Position numbers and translations under genes: made by a program. 26,279 nucleotides of DNA from a virus, in the IMG/VR virus record IMGVR_UViG_3300030451_000173, positions 1 through 26,279 of that record; one strand, 5' to 3'. Shown here in pieces: positions 8,515-16,736 of the stretch. The notes beneath the pieces are model-generated. The model was not told where the DNA came from. It was given only the letters and a program-made list of their open reading frames with translations, and ran no database searches. The first letter of the stretch is position 1. Each line of letters starts with the position of its first letter.

Positions 8515-11495
8515 TGCAGGACTTTGAAGAGTTGCAAATAAGAAAAGCTCTTGAGTCTGGAAACCTTGATGCAAGAACAGAACTTGCAGCGAGAAAAGCT
8601 TTAGACTCTAACCCTGATGATGTTAGTTCAGTATTAGCAGCTTTATCTCCACAAGAAGATTATTCTGGAATCACTGATTTTAGAACAGGAAATCCCTTTG
8701 ACTCTATACAAGTAAGTCAAAAAGCAACTGGGTTCAAAGGTTTTGCATCAGAAGATGTAGACACGAAATCTGGCATACAAAACGCTGGACTCCGTGCAGA
8801 ACTGTCTTTAGCAGAAACAGACGATGATCAAGTCGCTGTGCTGAGAAGTTATGGACTGGATCAAACTGACTTTGCTCGTGACAATCGAGGTCGTTTAGCC
8901 GTAACGCCTGAAGGAGCAAAGAAGCTTGGCGTCAATACAGAAAAGCTGACTCTGATTGATGAAGAAGGTTTTAGCATGAATGACCTATCTGACTTAGCTG
9001 GCATAGCGCCAGAAGTCATTGGTGCTGTTGGCGGTGCCATAACTGGTCAAGCACTTATACCCATTCCTATTCTTGGTGCAGCCTTAGGTGCTGGGTTTGG
9101 TGCTGGCGGAGGTCAAGCTGTTGAAGAAGTGTTTGAAGCTGTTCGTGGCACACAGACACAGACAGATGAAGAAGTATTAAAAGACGTTGCTACAGAGGCA
9201 ACGATAGGCTTCTTAGCTGATGCTACCTTTGGCGTACTAGGCGCTGGTATAAGGGGCGTAAGAGGCACTGTGAGGCCCGGCAAAGGGCTTTCTGATGAAG
9301 AGCTTAAAACTGTTGGCGAATCTCTTGAAGCAGGTATTGTTCCAAGCTTGGGTGCTATCAGAGCGCCAGCCCTTATAGCTAGACAACAAGCAATAGCTGA
9401 AAAGACGTTTGGAACGTCAAAGCGTTTAAAGAGAAACAACGAAATATTACAAGCCAAGATTGCAGATCTGAGAGCAAGAGTCGGCGCTGCCTCTGATGAA
9501 GAGGTCGGTGAGATTATACTCAACGCCACAGGTAAACAGGCTGCTGTCTTAAAACAAGCTGAAAGAGAGGCACAAGAGGCAGTGCTTAAAACTCTTGATG
9601 ACTTGGCGCAAGACATTGGTGCGGCGGCTGAAAGAAATGTTAATCTTGAACGTGAAACATTTGACATATTGACCAACGCACAAAAAACTTTTGATGATCA
9701 AATGAATGTTTTATTTAAGCCAATTGACGATGCGCTTGAATCTAGGATTGGAACATCAAAAATTATCCCTGTGGGGAGAACCATAGAATTAGCAAAAGAG
9801 GCTGGAAAAAGAGAAGCATCTGGTATTGTCGCTGGAACAAGGCCGATGTTGAGAGATGCAATTAATGCGGTCAACACATTAAAAAACACAGACTCTTTTC
9901 AACAAATATATACGACTAGAAAAACATTAAATGACATTCTAGCTAAATCTGATGGCCGTCAGGCTAAATACATATCCGAAATGATAAAAGAATTGGATAA
10001 ACAATTAACAGTTGGAAACATAGACGATTTAGCTAGGTCAGCAGGTAAAAGCTTTGGTTCAGATGATTTTGATATATTGCGTAGAGCCAGTGAGAGGCTT
10101 GACACGGCTAGAGGTCAATATAAACGTGGAGCCGATATATTTGATCAACTTGAAACTGCTGGTGTAATTAAAAGATTAAGACAAAAGACAGACAGAGGTG
10201 AGAGAATCAGCATTGATGATGTTCGTATGGAACGGATCATTAAAAATGATAAACCTGACGTTTTGTCTCGCACATTAAAAGCTGTAAGAATAGCGGCTGG
10301 CGGCTCTGGTAGAGAAGCGGATGCAGCGGCTGAACAATTTAGACAAAAGCTTGCTGGTGAGTGGTTAAGAGATGCTTTAGATAAATCAGGCATTAGTGCT
10401 TTAGATAATTATGCCCCAGAGACGTTTAAGGGTGCTGCTTTTGCTAGATCAATCAATAATCTTGGACGCACAGCAGATGAGTTGTTTGGACCTGACGCTA
10501 ATAAGATAAGACAGCTTGCAAAACAAATTGATCGCACATCTTTATCTAAAATGGATCAAGCAACAGTTAGCAGAATACTGCAAGAGGGTGGGGATGAAAA
10601 TCTTGTTGGTATGATGCAAGGTGTAGTAAATGCACAGAAACAAATATTTCAAGCAGACAACAGTGCCGCTTTCCAAAAGCTTGCGTCTGGCAGGTTAAAC
10701 TCTGTTGAGGCCGCAGATCTCATAGCTCATAGATCAACCAGTGCAGCAGACATTAGTAAAATCGTTAAAAGCTTTGAAGGTGATCAAGCCGCGTTAGATA
10801 AGATACGCGGTAATTACATGGAAAGGCTGATTGAGGATTTTGGTGATGGCCTAACTACTGACGGAAAAGCTCTTGGTGATTTTGCTAAACGCATATTAGA
10901 CGCAGATGAAAGTGGAAAATTAAAAGCTATCTTCGATGAGGGCATGGCTGATGATATGGTGTCTTTTGCAAAGATACTGGAGTTTAATGCCAGAACTGTT
11001 AAAGGCGGTGACTTGGTTGCAGCCAACATTGCGGCAAGTCCTCTACAAAATTTAGATAAGCTATTAAAGTTAAGTATTGTTGGCAGAGTATTCTCTTCTG
11101 GTGGATATTACGATGATATTCTGAAGCAGTATAAGAAACAGATCAAAGGTGAAAATCCAGAGGAAAGAGCTAGAACTTTGGGCAGACTCATGTCTCAAGC
11201 TTTCACGAATGCTTCTATCCAAACTCCTCCACAAGTCATACAAGAAGGCGCTCGTGAAGCCGAAAGACAGATCTCATCTGTGATTGATAGCTCTGGCATA
11301 GGCGAACAATTGTCCGCGATACAAGGTCAAATGACTCAACCAAACGCAGCATCTGGTCTTGGATCAGTAAACGTAACACAACCCACAGCTCCAGCAGGAA
11401 CCAGTACAATTCGACAGCAAGCAGCGGCGAATCCTGGTGTAGCTCAAGCTCTGGGAATAACAGGCTCTACAGCAGCCTTGTTGGGGAATCCATAA
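8514..11495 (+). CDS. large internal/ejection-type virion protein (993 aa)
   Basis: After a polar N-terminus, residues about 161-200 form a Gly/Ala-rich hydrophobic stretch (LAGIAPEVIGAVGGAITG, then IPILGAALGAGFGAGG). A second one lies near 230-245 (IGFLADATFGVLGAG). Such stretches are common in phage proteins that enter the host membrane during DNA ejection. Residues about 280-700 are long charged helices, probably coiled coil. The C-terminal 60 residues are Pro/Ala/Gln-rich. It is the last and largest virion gene before the lysozyme, which it overlaps by one base. No lytic transglycosylase motif is evident to me. The ejection role is inference. Confidence 0.72.
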   Translation: MQDFEELQIRKALESGNLDARTELAARKALDSNPDDVSSVLAALSPQEDYSGITDFRTGNPFDSIQVSQKATGFKGFASEDVDTKSGIQNAGLRAELSLAETDDDQVAVLRSYGLDQTDFARDNRGRLAVTPEGAKKLGVNTEKLTLIDEEGFSMNDLSDLAGIAPEVIGAVGGAITGQALIPIPILGAALGAGFGAGGGQAVEEVFEAVRGTQTQTDEEVLKDVATEATIGFLADATFGVLGAGIRGVRGTVRPGKGLSDEELKTVGESLEAGIVPSLGAIRAPALIARQQAIAEKTFGTSKRLKRNNEILQAKIADLRARVGAASDEEVGEIILNATGKQAAVLKQAEREAQEAVLKTLDDLAQDIGAAAERNVNLERETFDILTNAQKTFDDQMNVLFKPIDDALESRIGTSKIIPVGRTIELAKEAGKREASGIVAGTRPMLRDAINAVNTLKNTDSFQQIYTTRKTLNDILAKSDGRQAKYISEMIKELDKQLTVGNIDDLARSAGKSFGSDDFDILRRASERLDTARGQYKRGADIFDQLETAGVIKRLRQKTDRGERISIDDVRMERIIKNDKPDVLSRTLKAVRIAAGGSGREADAAAEQFRQKLAGEWLRDALDKSGISALDNYAPETFKGAAFARSINNLGRTADELFGPDANKIRQLAKQIDRTSLSKMDQATVSRILQEGGDENLVGMMQGVVNAQKQIFQADNSAAFQKLASGRLNSVEAADLIAHRSTSAADISKIVKSFEGDQAALDKIRGNYMERLIEDFGDGLTTDGKALGDFAKRILDADESGKLKAIFDEGMADDMVSFAKILEFNARTVKGGDLVAANIAASPLQNLDKLLKLSIVGRVFSSGGYYDDILKQYKKQIKGENPEERARTLGRLMSQAFTNASIQTPPQVIQEGAREAERQISSVIDSSGIGEQLSAIQGQMTQPNAASGLGSVNVTQPTAPAGTSTIRQQAAANPGVAQALGITGSTAALLGNP

Positions 11496-11941
11496 TGAAC
11501 AAAGATAAGTTGCGCGAAGAAATCGCAGAAGATGAAGGGTGTAAATATGAGATATATTTGGATCATCTCGGTCTTCCTACTTGTGGAATTGGTCACTTAA
11601 TAACTGAAGCTGACGAAGAGCATGGTAAGCCTGTCGGCACAGTTGTCGAACAGGATCGTGTGCAAAACCTTTTTGCGTTAGACATGGCAGTGACGATTGA
11701 CGAATGCAAAGTATTGTATCCAGACTTTGATGATCTGCCAGAAGAGGCACAACACATCATTTGCAATATGATGTTTAATATGGGCAGACCCAGACTCAGC
11801 AAGTTCAAGGGTATGAAGGCTGGCGTTGACGCTCGTGATTGGAACAAGGCAGCGGATGAGATGGTGGACTCAAGATGGTACACACAAGTCCCTAATCGCG
11901 CACGGCGTTTGGTAGACCGCATGAGAGCGTTAGCAGACTAA
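11495..11941 (+). CDS. T4-type lysozyme (endolysin, GH24)
   Basis: This 148-aa protein matches the T4 lysozyme family and cleaves the MurNAc-GlcNAc bond of peptidoglycan. The catalytic trio is visible in the family arrangement: Glu14 in EDEGCK, Asp23 in IYLDHLG and Thr29 in PTCGIGHL. Downstream family landmarks are NMMFNMGRPRLSKFKGM (about 91-107) and VPNRARRLVDRMRAL near the C-terminus. There is no signal peptide, so export would need a holin, and none is adjacent. The length is slightly below T4 lysozyme (164 aa). It is the last gene of the structural transcription unit and its 3' end overlaps the convergent regulator gene by four bases. Confidence 0.95.
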   Translation: MNKDKLREEIAEDEGCKYEIYLDHLGLPTCGIGHLITEADEEHGKPVGTVVEQDRVQNLFALDMAVTIDECKVLYPDFDDLPEEAQHIICNMMFNMGRPRLSKFKGMKAGVDARDWNKAADEMVDSRWYTQVPNRARRLVDRMRALAD

Positions 11942-12132
11942 TTACTCACAGCCGCAGAACCTAGTCCCCCCTGACCGTATTTCTTATCAAAAGCGTCAGC
12001 AGTTAACTTGGCTATTTGCTGGCGCACGTTCCTGTGTTCATCCTCTGAGAGCTTTACCAGTTTGTTGTGAGTTGTTAAATCAACTGCAACCGACTTGAAT
12101 TTAGTTGTGTCTGGCATTATACTAATTCCCAT
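11938..12132 (-). CDS. ribbon-helix-helix-like DNA-binding regulator
   Basis: This is the only convincing minus-strand gene. The 64-aa product has FKSVAVDLTTHNKLVKL followed by SEDEHRNVRQQIAKLTADAF. The pattern is a short alternating strand followed by two helices, as in Arc/MetJ/ParD-type ribbon-helix-helix proteins, which bind DNA as dimers, often at tandem repeats. Met6 (start at 12117) may be the true start: GGGA lies about ten bases upstream and homologue-like sequence begins there. The gene is divergent from the replication block, with promoter-overlapping direct repeats between them, so autoregulation and control of the nuclease gene are likely. The fold assignment rests on pattern only. 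Confidence 0.68.
   Translation of the reverse strand: MGISIMPDTTKFKSVAVDLTTHNKLVKLSEDEHRNVRQQIAKLTADAFDKKYGQGGLGSAAVSN
12095..12123 (+). promoter_or_regulatory. rightward sigma70-type promoter of replication block
   Basis: TTGAAT (12095-12100), a 17-base spacer and TATACT (12118-12123) form a good sigma70-like promoter pointing at the nuclease gene at 12162. The predicted transcript would start near 12130. Its -35 and spacer lie inside the 5' part of the minus-strand regulator gene, and its -10 overlaps the first of two direct repeats. Confidence 0.6.
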
Positions 12133-12156
12133 ATTTAACCATTAATGTCCATATTT
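12121..12156. promoter_or_regulatory. candidate operator: two 16-bp direct repeats, 20-bp period
   Basis: ACTAATTCCCATATTT (12121-12136) and ATTAATGTCCATATTT (12141-12156) agree at 13 of 16 positions, with an identical CCATATTT core. The 20-bp period is close to two helical turns. Each copy overlaps the -10 of one of two divergent promoters. Tandem repeats of this kind are typical targets of ribbon-helix-helix repressors; binding by the adjacent regulator is inferred. Confidence 0.6.
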
Positions 12157-12181
12157 ATAACATGTACAACTATAAACGCAA
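12154..12181 (-). promoter_or_regulatory. leftward promoter of the RHH-like regulator
   Basis: Read on the minus strand, TTGCGT (12181-12176), a 16-base spacer and TATAAA (12159-12154) form a plausible promoter for the regulator gene, with a start near 12147. The -35 falls inside the first codons of the divergent nuclease gene. The -10 overlaps the second direct repeat. Confidence 0.5.
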
Positions 12182-12542
12182 GACAAACAAGTATGGTGCC
12201 AGGAAGACAACTTTCATGGGCATAACCTTTGATTCCAAGTGGGAAGCAGAGCGATGGGGTGAGCTTACAGCTATGGAAAAAGCTGGGTACATAGTAGATC
12301 TGGAGAGGCAAGTGTCATATGATCTGGTGGTCAATGATCAAAAGATCTGTAAGTATGTGGCTGACTTTAGATATAACAAAGTTGACGATTATGGAAATCT
12401 TGAACAGGTGGTCGAGGACGCAAAAGGTGTAGAGACTCAAGAGTTCAAGTTAAAAAAGAAGTTGATGAAAGCTTTGTTTAATATAGAAATTATTTTATCA
12501 AAAAAAAATAATAACAATTTTCTCAAAATACCCTTGACTTGA
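12162..12542 (+). CDS. DUF1064-type PD-(D/E)XK endonuclease-like protein
   Basis: This 126-aa protein matches the phage DUF1064 family: NKYGARKT (9-16), GITFDSKWEAERW (20-32) with Glu28, CKYVADFRY (63-71) with Asp68, and VVEDAKGV (83-90) with Asp86 and Lys88. The pattern suits a PD-(D/E)XK nuclease core, possibly acting on branched recombination or replication DNA. The start has no clear ribosome binding site; ATG follows the AT-rich operator directly, about 32 bases after the predicted transcript start. It is the first gene of the replication block. The C-terminus is unusually Lys/Asn-rich (SKKNNNNF). The nuclease activity is a family-level inference. Confidence 0.82.
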   Translation: MYNYKRKTNKYGARKTTFMGITFDSKWEAERWGELTAMEKAGYIVDLERQVSYDLVVNDQKICKYVADFRYNKVDDYGNLEQVVEDAKGVETQEFKLKKKLMKALFNIEIILSKKNNNNFLKIPLT

Positions 12543-12562
12543 AAAGATTGCATCATTATCTT
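12534..12562 (+). promoter_or_regulatory. promoter before the recombination genes
   Basis: TTGACT (12534-12539), a 17-base spacer and TATCTT (12557-12562) overlap the end of the nuclease gene and precede the gene at 12601. The spacer contains GATTGC, a half of the palindrome found in other promoters of this window. A strong ribosome binding site, AAGGAG, lies at 12589-12594. Confidence 0.6.
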
Positions 12563-12600
12563 CAGTTTATGTTTAGCGACATTAACTGAAGGAGAAGGCG

Positions 12601-13032
12601 ATGAACGCTATTAGTCTACCGAATGATCTGACCGCTCTGTTTGACAAGCGCGAGGATCTCAAATCTAAAATTAGTGATCTCCAAAAAGAACTGAAGATCG
12701 TAAACAAATCTCTACAAGATCAGTTTGAAGAGACTGCCAGAATGCAACTTGCTCAGCAAGGCAAGGATTTTGGTCAGACTTCTATGACCAGTGGTGAGTT
12801 CAAAGTTACTGTTGATTTCAAGAAACGTGTGGTTTGGGATGAGGCTACTTTGTTGCGCGTACTTGGTGCGATGGACGATGAGACTGCGCGTCATCTTGCT
12901 ACTGTCAAATACAGTGTGGCAGAGGCTAAGTTCCAGAATGCAACACCAGACATCAAAGCAGCATTATCAGAGGCACGCACTGTGGAGTTGCAGGGCGTGT
13001 CTGTTGATATAAAAAGGAAGGAGGGCGAATAA
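12601..13032 (+). CDS. coiled-coil protein of unknown function, recombination block
   Basis: In this 143-aa protein, residues about 12-50 (DKREDLKSKISDLQKELKIV and following) form a likely coiled coil. The C-terminal part (from about 65, FKVTVDFKKRVVWDEATLLRVL) looks like a compact alpha/beta region. I recognise similar proteins encoded just before Sak4-like ATPases in marine phages but know no function. The start is fixed by AAGGAG six bases upstream. Its TAA overlaps the ATG of the ATPase gene, implying coupled translation and perhaps a shared complex. Confidence 0.75.
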   Translation: MNAISLPNDLTALFDKREDLKSKISDLQKELKIVNKSLQDQFEETARMQLAQQGKDFGQTSMTSGEFKVTVDFKKRVVWDEATLLRVLGAMDDETARHLATVKYSVAEAKFQNATPDIKAALSEARTVELQGVSVDIKRKEGE

Positions 13033-13898
13033 TGCTGAAAATTATTTCCGCAGAGGAAAGGCTTGCCGAAAAACGCGGTCACAAGATTGTGATCGCGGGT
13101 AAGTCTGGAGTGGGTAAAACGTCACTGGTGCGTACCTTGGACATGGACAAGACACTGTTCATGGACTTAGAAGCTGGTGATGCCGCCATTGAAGGATGTA
13201 AGGTTGATGTTATCAGACCCAAGACATGGCAAGAATGTCGTGACTTTGCATGCTTCCTTGGTGGTGGCAATCCTGCATTAAATGAGGACTCTCCGTATAG
13301 CATGGCACACTATGAATATGTGTGTCAGACTTATGGCGATCCAGATAGCCTATTGAGCAAGTATGATACAATCTTTGTTGATAGTATCACTGTTGCTGGT
13401 AGGCTTTGCTTTTCACACAATCAAAATCAACCAGAGGCTAGATCTGATCGAACTGGCAAGCTAGACACTCGTGCAGTGTACGGGGCGCAGGGTCGTGAGA
13501 TGATGGCGTGGTTAACGCATCTTCAGCATATCCGTGAGAAGAATGTGATCTTTGTTGGCATCCTTGATGAGAAGACAGATGATTATGGTCGCATCACTCA
13601 TGATTTGCAAATTGAGGGTGCAAAGACTGGACGCGAGTTGCCAGGAATTGTTGATGAGGTCATTACGATGGCCACGTTGACAGCAGACGATGGCACCTTG
13701 TTCCGTGGTTTTGTGTGTGACACTCTTAATCAATGGGGCTACCCTGCCAAAGATAGAAGCGGCAGACTTGATCCTATTGAAGAGCCGCATCTTGGTAAAC
13801 TGTTTGAGAAGATGTCTGGTCCAAGGCCACAAGCCATGCAGTTTGTAAATCCTAAAACGGTCAATGATCAATCAGAGAAGGAAAACGTAAATGCTTGA
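13032..13898 (+). CDS. Sak4-like RecA-fold ATPase (AAA_24), annealing/recombination
   Basis: This 288-aa protein has Walker A AGKSGVGKTS (22-31, Lys29, Thr30) and a Walker B-like strand YDTIFVDSIT with Asp117. MDLEAGDAAIEG (44-55) and VIFVGILDEK (about 173-182) add the usual phage AAA_24/Sak4 layout. Sak4 proteins are short RecA-like ATPases that promote single-strand annealing and act with a phage SSB. Here the SSB-like gene follows directly and overlaps by eight bases. A GGAGGG ribosome binding site lies just upstream, within the end of the previous gene. Family confidence is high; activity is inferred. Confidence 0.88.
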   Translation: MLKIISAEERLAEKRGHKIVIAGKSGVGKTSLVRTLDMDKTLFMDLEAGDAAIEGCKVDVIRPKTWQECRDFACFLGGGNPALNEDSPYSMAHYEYVCQTYGDPDSLLSKYDTIFVDSITVAGRLCFSHNQNQPEARSDRTGKLDTRAVYGAQGREMMAWLTHLQHIREKNVIFVGILDEKTDDYGRITHDLQIEGAKTGRELPGIVDEVITMATLTADDGTLFRGFVCDTLNQWGYPAKDRSGRLDPIEEPHLGKLFEKMSGPRPQAMQFVNPKTVNDQSEKENVNA

Positions 13899-14508
13899 CC
13901 TAAATAACGTACCGCCAATGGAAGGCGGAAGTGGAGACTTTGAACTTATTCCTGATGGCACTGTTGTAAGTGGCATCATCAAGCTAGAGGGCGGTGATGT
14001 TGAGATACCAGAGTACGGTGCTGGTTCTTACTTTAAGTCTTCTATGACCACTAGTGCGAAGTGGCTGCCTATTGAGTTGACTATCATGGGTGGTAGCTTT
14101 GATAAGCGTAAGGTGTGGCAAAACATTTTCGTTGATGGAGACACCAAAGACGATAATGGTATGTCTGTAGCCAAGAAGATCGGTCTGAACTTTATTAAGC
14201 AGATGGTCGATAGTGGCTTTGGTATATCGCCAAAGGATGAAGGTGAGGATGCTAGAGCAAAACGTGCATCTATTCAAGGTGTACATATGCTTAATGGTAT
14301 GACCATCTCCTGCACTATAGGCGTTGAGAAGGGGCGTGATGGCTATGCTGATCGTAACAAGATCAAAACAGTCTTGACACCAGACTCACCTAATTATATT
14401 CCACATGCAGTGACACAGGCACCTGTGGCTCAAGCACCTGTGGCTTCCTCGCCTACTCCGCAACCTAGTACAGCAACAGCGGGGGTAGCACCATCATGGG
14501 CGCGTTAG
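13891..14508 (+). CDS. SSB-like protein (DUF669-like)
   Basis: This 205-aa protein has an N-terminal region (about 15-155) consistent with a beta-rich, OB-type ssDNA-binding domain: LIPDGTVVSGIIKLEGG, LPIELTIMGGSFDKRKVWQNIF, then GLNFIKQMVDSGFG. The last 35 residues are a Pro/Ala/Ser-rich disordered tail (QAPVAQAPVASSPTPQP) ending APSWAR. A classical acidic DDIPF tail is absent. It is coupled to the Sak4-like ATPase, the usual partner of such proteins. I would call it SSB-like by context and shape; the alternative is another annealing accessory. Confidence 0.72.
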   Translation: MLDLNNVPPMEGGSGDFELIPDGTVVSGIIKLEGGDVEIPEYGAGSYFKSSMTTSAKWLPIELTIMGGSFDKRKVWQNIFVDGDTKDDNGMSVAKKIGLNFIKQMVDSGFGISPKDEGEDARAKRASIQGVHMLNGMTISCTIGVEKGRDGYADRNKIKTVLTPDSPNYIPHAVTQAPVAQAPVASSPTPQPSTATAGVAPSWAR

Positions 14509-14831
14509 AGGCACTATGGCGATGTCTTAGCGGCAAACCTTCAGTGGTCGCTAAATCTGGTTTAGGGGACACCAGAGCCGTAAAGTCCCCTCCCACCTTT
14601 GACGCAAAGTTTAACGATGTGAGTCTAACTGAAGACTTGCCTAAATTTTGTAGGTCAACAATGAAGTTGATCTCTCGTAAAAAGGGAGCAACCATTGATG
14701 AAATACATGAGGTGATAGGTAAAAAAAGAGGATCAATCTACAATCATATCTATGTCATTAGAGGATGTGGTTTTGATATTGTGAAGACCTACGATAAAAA
14801 GTCAGGTACTCACAGGTATAGACTAGGCTAG
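14496..14831 (+). CDS. winged-helix-like small DNA-binding protein
   Basis: This 111-aa protein has an unstructured N-terminal third. The C-terminal part reads like a winged helix: GATIDEIHEVIG (64-75), KKRGSIYNHIYVIRG (76-90) as recognition region, then a wing KTYDKKSGTHRYRLG. It overlaps the SSB-like gene by 13 bases. A GGGGG stretch about ten bases upstream supports this start, but a start at 14661, which keeps the whole helical part, is possible. It may be a regulator or a DNA-binding accessory of replication. Confidence 0.66.
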   Translation: MGALEALWRCLSGKPSVVAKSGLGDTRAVKSPPTFDAKFNDVSLTEDLPKFCRSTMKLISRKKGATIDEIHEVIGKKRGSIYNHIYVIRGCGFDIVKTYDKKSGTHRYRLG

Positions 14832-14835
14832 ACCA

Positions 14836-16515
14836 ATGATCCTCCGTGAGTATCAGGAAGTCGCTGTAAACGATGCTTCTGATGCACTGGATAAGCACGG
14901 TAACACTTTAGTCGTTGCACCAACTGGGGCTGGAAAGACAATCATGCTTTCTGCCCTAGTTGGCAAACGCCACAAGAGTTCACAGAACGTGCTTGTGCTA
15001 CAGCATCGTGATGAACTCGTTTCACAGAACTCAACAAAATTTCATCTCGTTAACCCATCCTTGAAGACCAGTGAAGTAAACGCTGCACAAAAGGATTGGT
15101 CAGGTGATGCTGTGTTCGCAATGGTGCAGACTCTATCTCGTGAGAAAAACCTAGAGCAAATGCCCAAGGTTGATCTGATCGTGGTTGATGAGGCGCATCA
15201 TACCATTGCGGATACATATCAACGTATCATTAACGCCGCAAAGAAGGCCAATGAGGGGGTTCAAATCGTTGGCTTTACCGCTACCCCCAACCGTGGTGAC
15301 AAGAAGGGCTTACGGGACATATTTACCAATTGTAGCCACCAGATAGAAATATCCACATTAATTCGTGAAGGGTTCCTCGTTCCACCAAAAACATATGTGA
15401 TTGATGTTGGTGTACGAACAGAGTTGAGCCAAGTGCGTAAAACCATATCAGACTTTGACATGGCTCAGGTAGAGCGGATTATGAATCGCCGTGCTATCAA
15501 TAAGCGTGTTGTTGAAGAATGGTATGATAAGGCTGATGATCGCCAAACCATTGTGTTCTGTTCAACGGTGCAGCACGCCGAAGATTTATGTGAGGAGTTT
15601 GTAGCACATGGTATTGATGCCGCAACGGTCACAGGTGACACACCTAAGGATGAACGCGAACAAATCTTACATGATCTAAGCACTGGATATGTTCAGGTCG
15701 TTGTTAACGTGGCTGTGTTGACTGAGGGCTTTGATGCTCCGCCTGTGTCCTGCATCGTGTTAACTCGCCCATGCTCATACAAGGCAACGATGGTGCAAAT
15801 GATTGGTCGCGGTCTGCGTACAGTCGATCAGGAAGAATACCCTGGCATCATAAAGTCTGACTGCATTGTGATGGACTTTGGCACATCCGTATTAACGCAT
15901 GGATCACTTGATGACGCTGTTAACCTTGACGGTCAGGAAAAAGCTGGTGACGGTGAAGCGCCAATGAAAGTCTGCTCCAACTGTGGGGGCGAAATGCCTC
16001 TTAACGCAAGAGAGTGTCCTATGTGTGGACATGAGATGGAGCGCATGGAGCCAGAGGTATTAGAAGACTTTGTTCTTACAGAGGTTGATCTTACAGAGCG
16101 TTCTCCATTCAGATGGGTGGATTTATTTGGTAATGGTGTTTGTCTGTCTGCATCTGGGTTCAATGGTTTTGCATTGATCGCTAATGTTGATGGTTTATGT
16201 ATCGCTGTTGTGAAAAAGAAAGAAGGCAAAACGCGGGTAATAAGCATTGGTACAAAGAGACAGGTAACGGCGGCTGCTGATGATTTTATGAGACAGAACG
16301 AAACTGGAGACAGCGCAAAGAAAACAAAGCGTTGGCTTAATGATGCCGTGAGTCCAAAGCAACGTGAACTGTTAAACAAGCACGGTGTTATTGTCAGTCC
16401 TATTGATTTTTCATGGACGAAATACAGAGCCGCTTGTATGTTGAATTATGTTTGGAATAAGGCATTCATTGATAGCTTGGTTAATGATGTAGTGTCAGAA
16501 AAGAAAAGCGCATGA
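14836..16515 (+). CDS. SF2 DEAH helicase with C-terminal zinc ribbon (RadD/YejH-like)
   Basis: This 559-aa protein has clear superfamily 2 motifs: motif I APTGAGKT (28-35), motif II DEAH (118-121), motif III FTATPNR (147-153), motif V LTEGFDAP (295-302) and motif VI QMIGRGLR (321-328). After the two RecA-like lobes comes a zinc ribbon with Cys380, Cys383, Cys394 and Cys397, then a C-terminal domain of about 150 residues. Helicase lobes plus a four-Cys motif is the arrangement of E. coli RadD, a RecA/SSB-linked repair ATPase. It probably unwinds or remodels DNA during recombination-dependent replication. Confidence 0.92.
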   Translation: MILREYQEVAVNDASDALDKHGNTLVVAPTGAGKTIMLSALVGKRHKSSQNVLVLQHRDELVSQNSTKFHLVNPSLKTSEVNAAQKDWSGDAVFAMVQTLSREKNLEQMPKVDLIVVDEAHHTIADTYQRIINAAKKANEGVQIVGFTATPNRGDKKGLRDIFTNCSHQIEISTLIREGFLVPPKTYVIDVGVRTELSQVRKTISDFDMAQVERIMNRRAINKRVVEEWYDKADDRQTIVFCSTVQHAEDLCEEFVAHGIDAATVTGDTPKDEREQILHDLSTGYVQVVVNVAVLTEGFDAPPVSCIVLTRPCSYKATMVQMIGRGLRTVDQEEYPGIIKSDCIVMDFGTSVLTHGSLDDAVNLDGQEKAGDGEAPMKVCSNCGGEMPLNARECPMCGHEMERMEPEVLEDFVLTEVDLTERSPFRWVDLFGNGVCLSASGFNGFALIANVDGLCIAVVKKKEGKTRVISIGTKRQVTAAADDFMRQNETGDSAKKTKRWLNDAVSPKQRELLNKHGVIVSPIDFSWTKYRAACMLNYVWNKAFIDSLVNDVVSEKKSA

Positions 16516-16736
16516 GCCGCAGTTCTTTAAAACAAGTAGGAGAGTTGTTCTCTACTATTGGATGGGAAAAGCGATTGTGTGATTTGAACGAGGAGGAAGT
16601 GTTGGCTATAGCACTAATCCTAAAGAGAATATCAGAGGGGCTTGATGATGAATACTCTAGCACAAACCTTACAGAAATTTACTTCAGATACGGAGGCGGC
16701 AGAATCGGCCTCACAGAATCAGACATCCCATTCTGA
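16512..16736 (+). CDS. small protein with SSB-type C-terminal tail (ESDIPF)
   Basis: This 74-aa product starts at an ATGA overlap with the helicase stop. Its last 89 bases overlap the exonuclease gene in another frame. Residues about 7-45 are helical (VGELFSTIGWEKRLCDLNEE, then VLAIALILKRI). The protein ends GLTESDIPF, closely matching the acidic D-x-I-P-F tail by which bacterial SSB recruits helicases, nucleases and repair proteins. The neighbouring SSB-like protein lacks this tail. I see no other domain. It is probably a real gene given the overlap style and tail, but the 3' overlap leaves some doubt. The recruiting function is inference. Confidence 0.68.
   Translation: MSRSSLKQVGELFSTIGWEKRLCDLNEEEVLAIALILKRISEGLDDEYSSTNLTEIYFRYGGGRIGLTESDIPF

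Noticed and set aside
9113-9676. A 187-aa open frame on the minus strand inside the 993-aa virion gene
   Set aside because: It is antisense to a clear, long coding frame, has Ser/Ala/Leu-rich composition typical of a shadow frame, no ribosome site and no neighbouring minus-strand genes.
14561-14590. GGGGAC / GTCCCC inverted repeat
   Set aside because: Six-base arms with a 14-base loop inside a coding frame and no T-run; likely chance.
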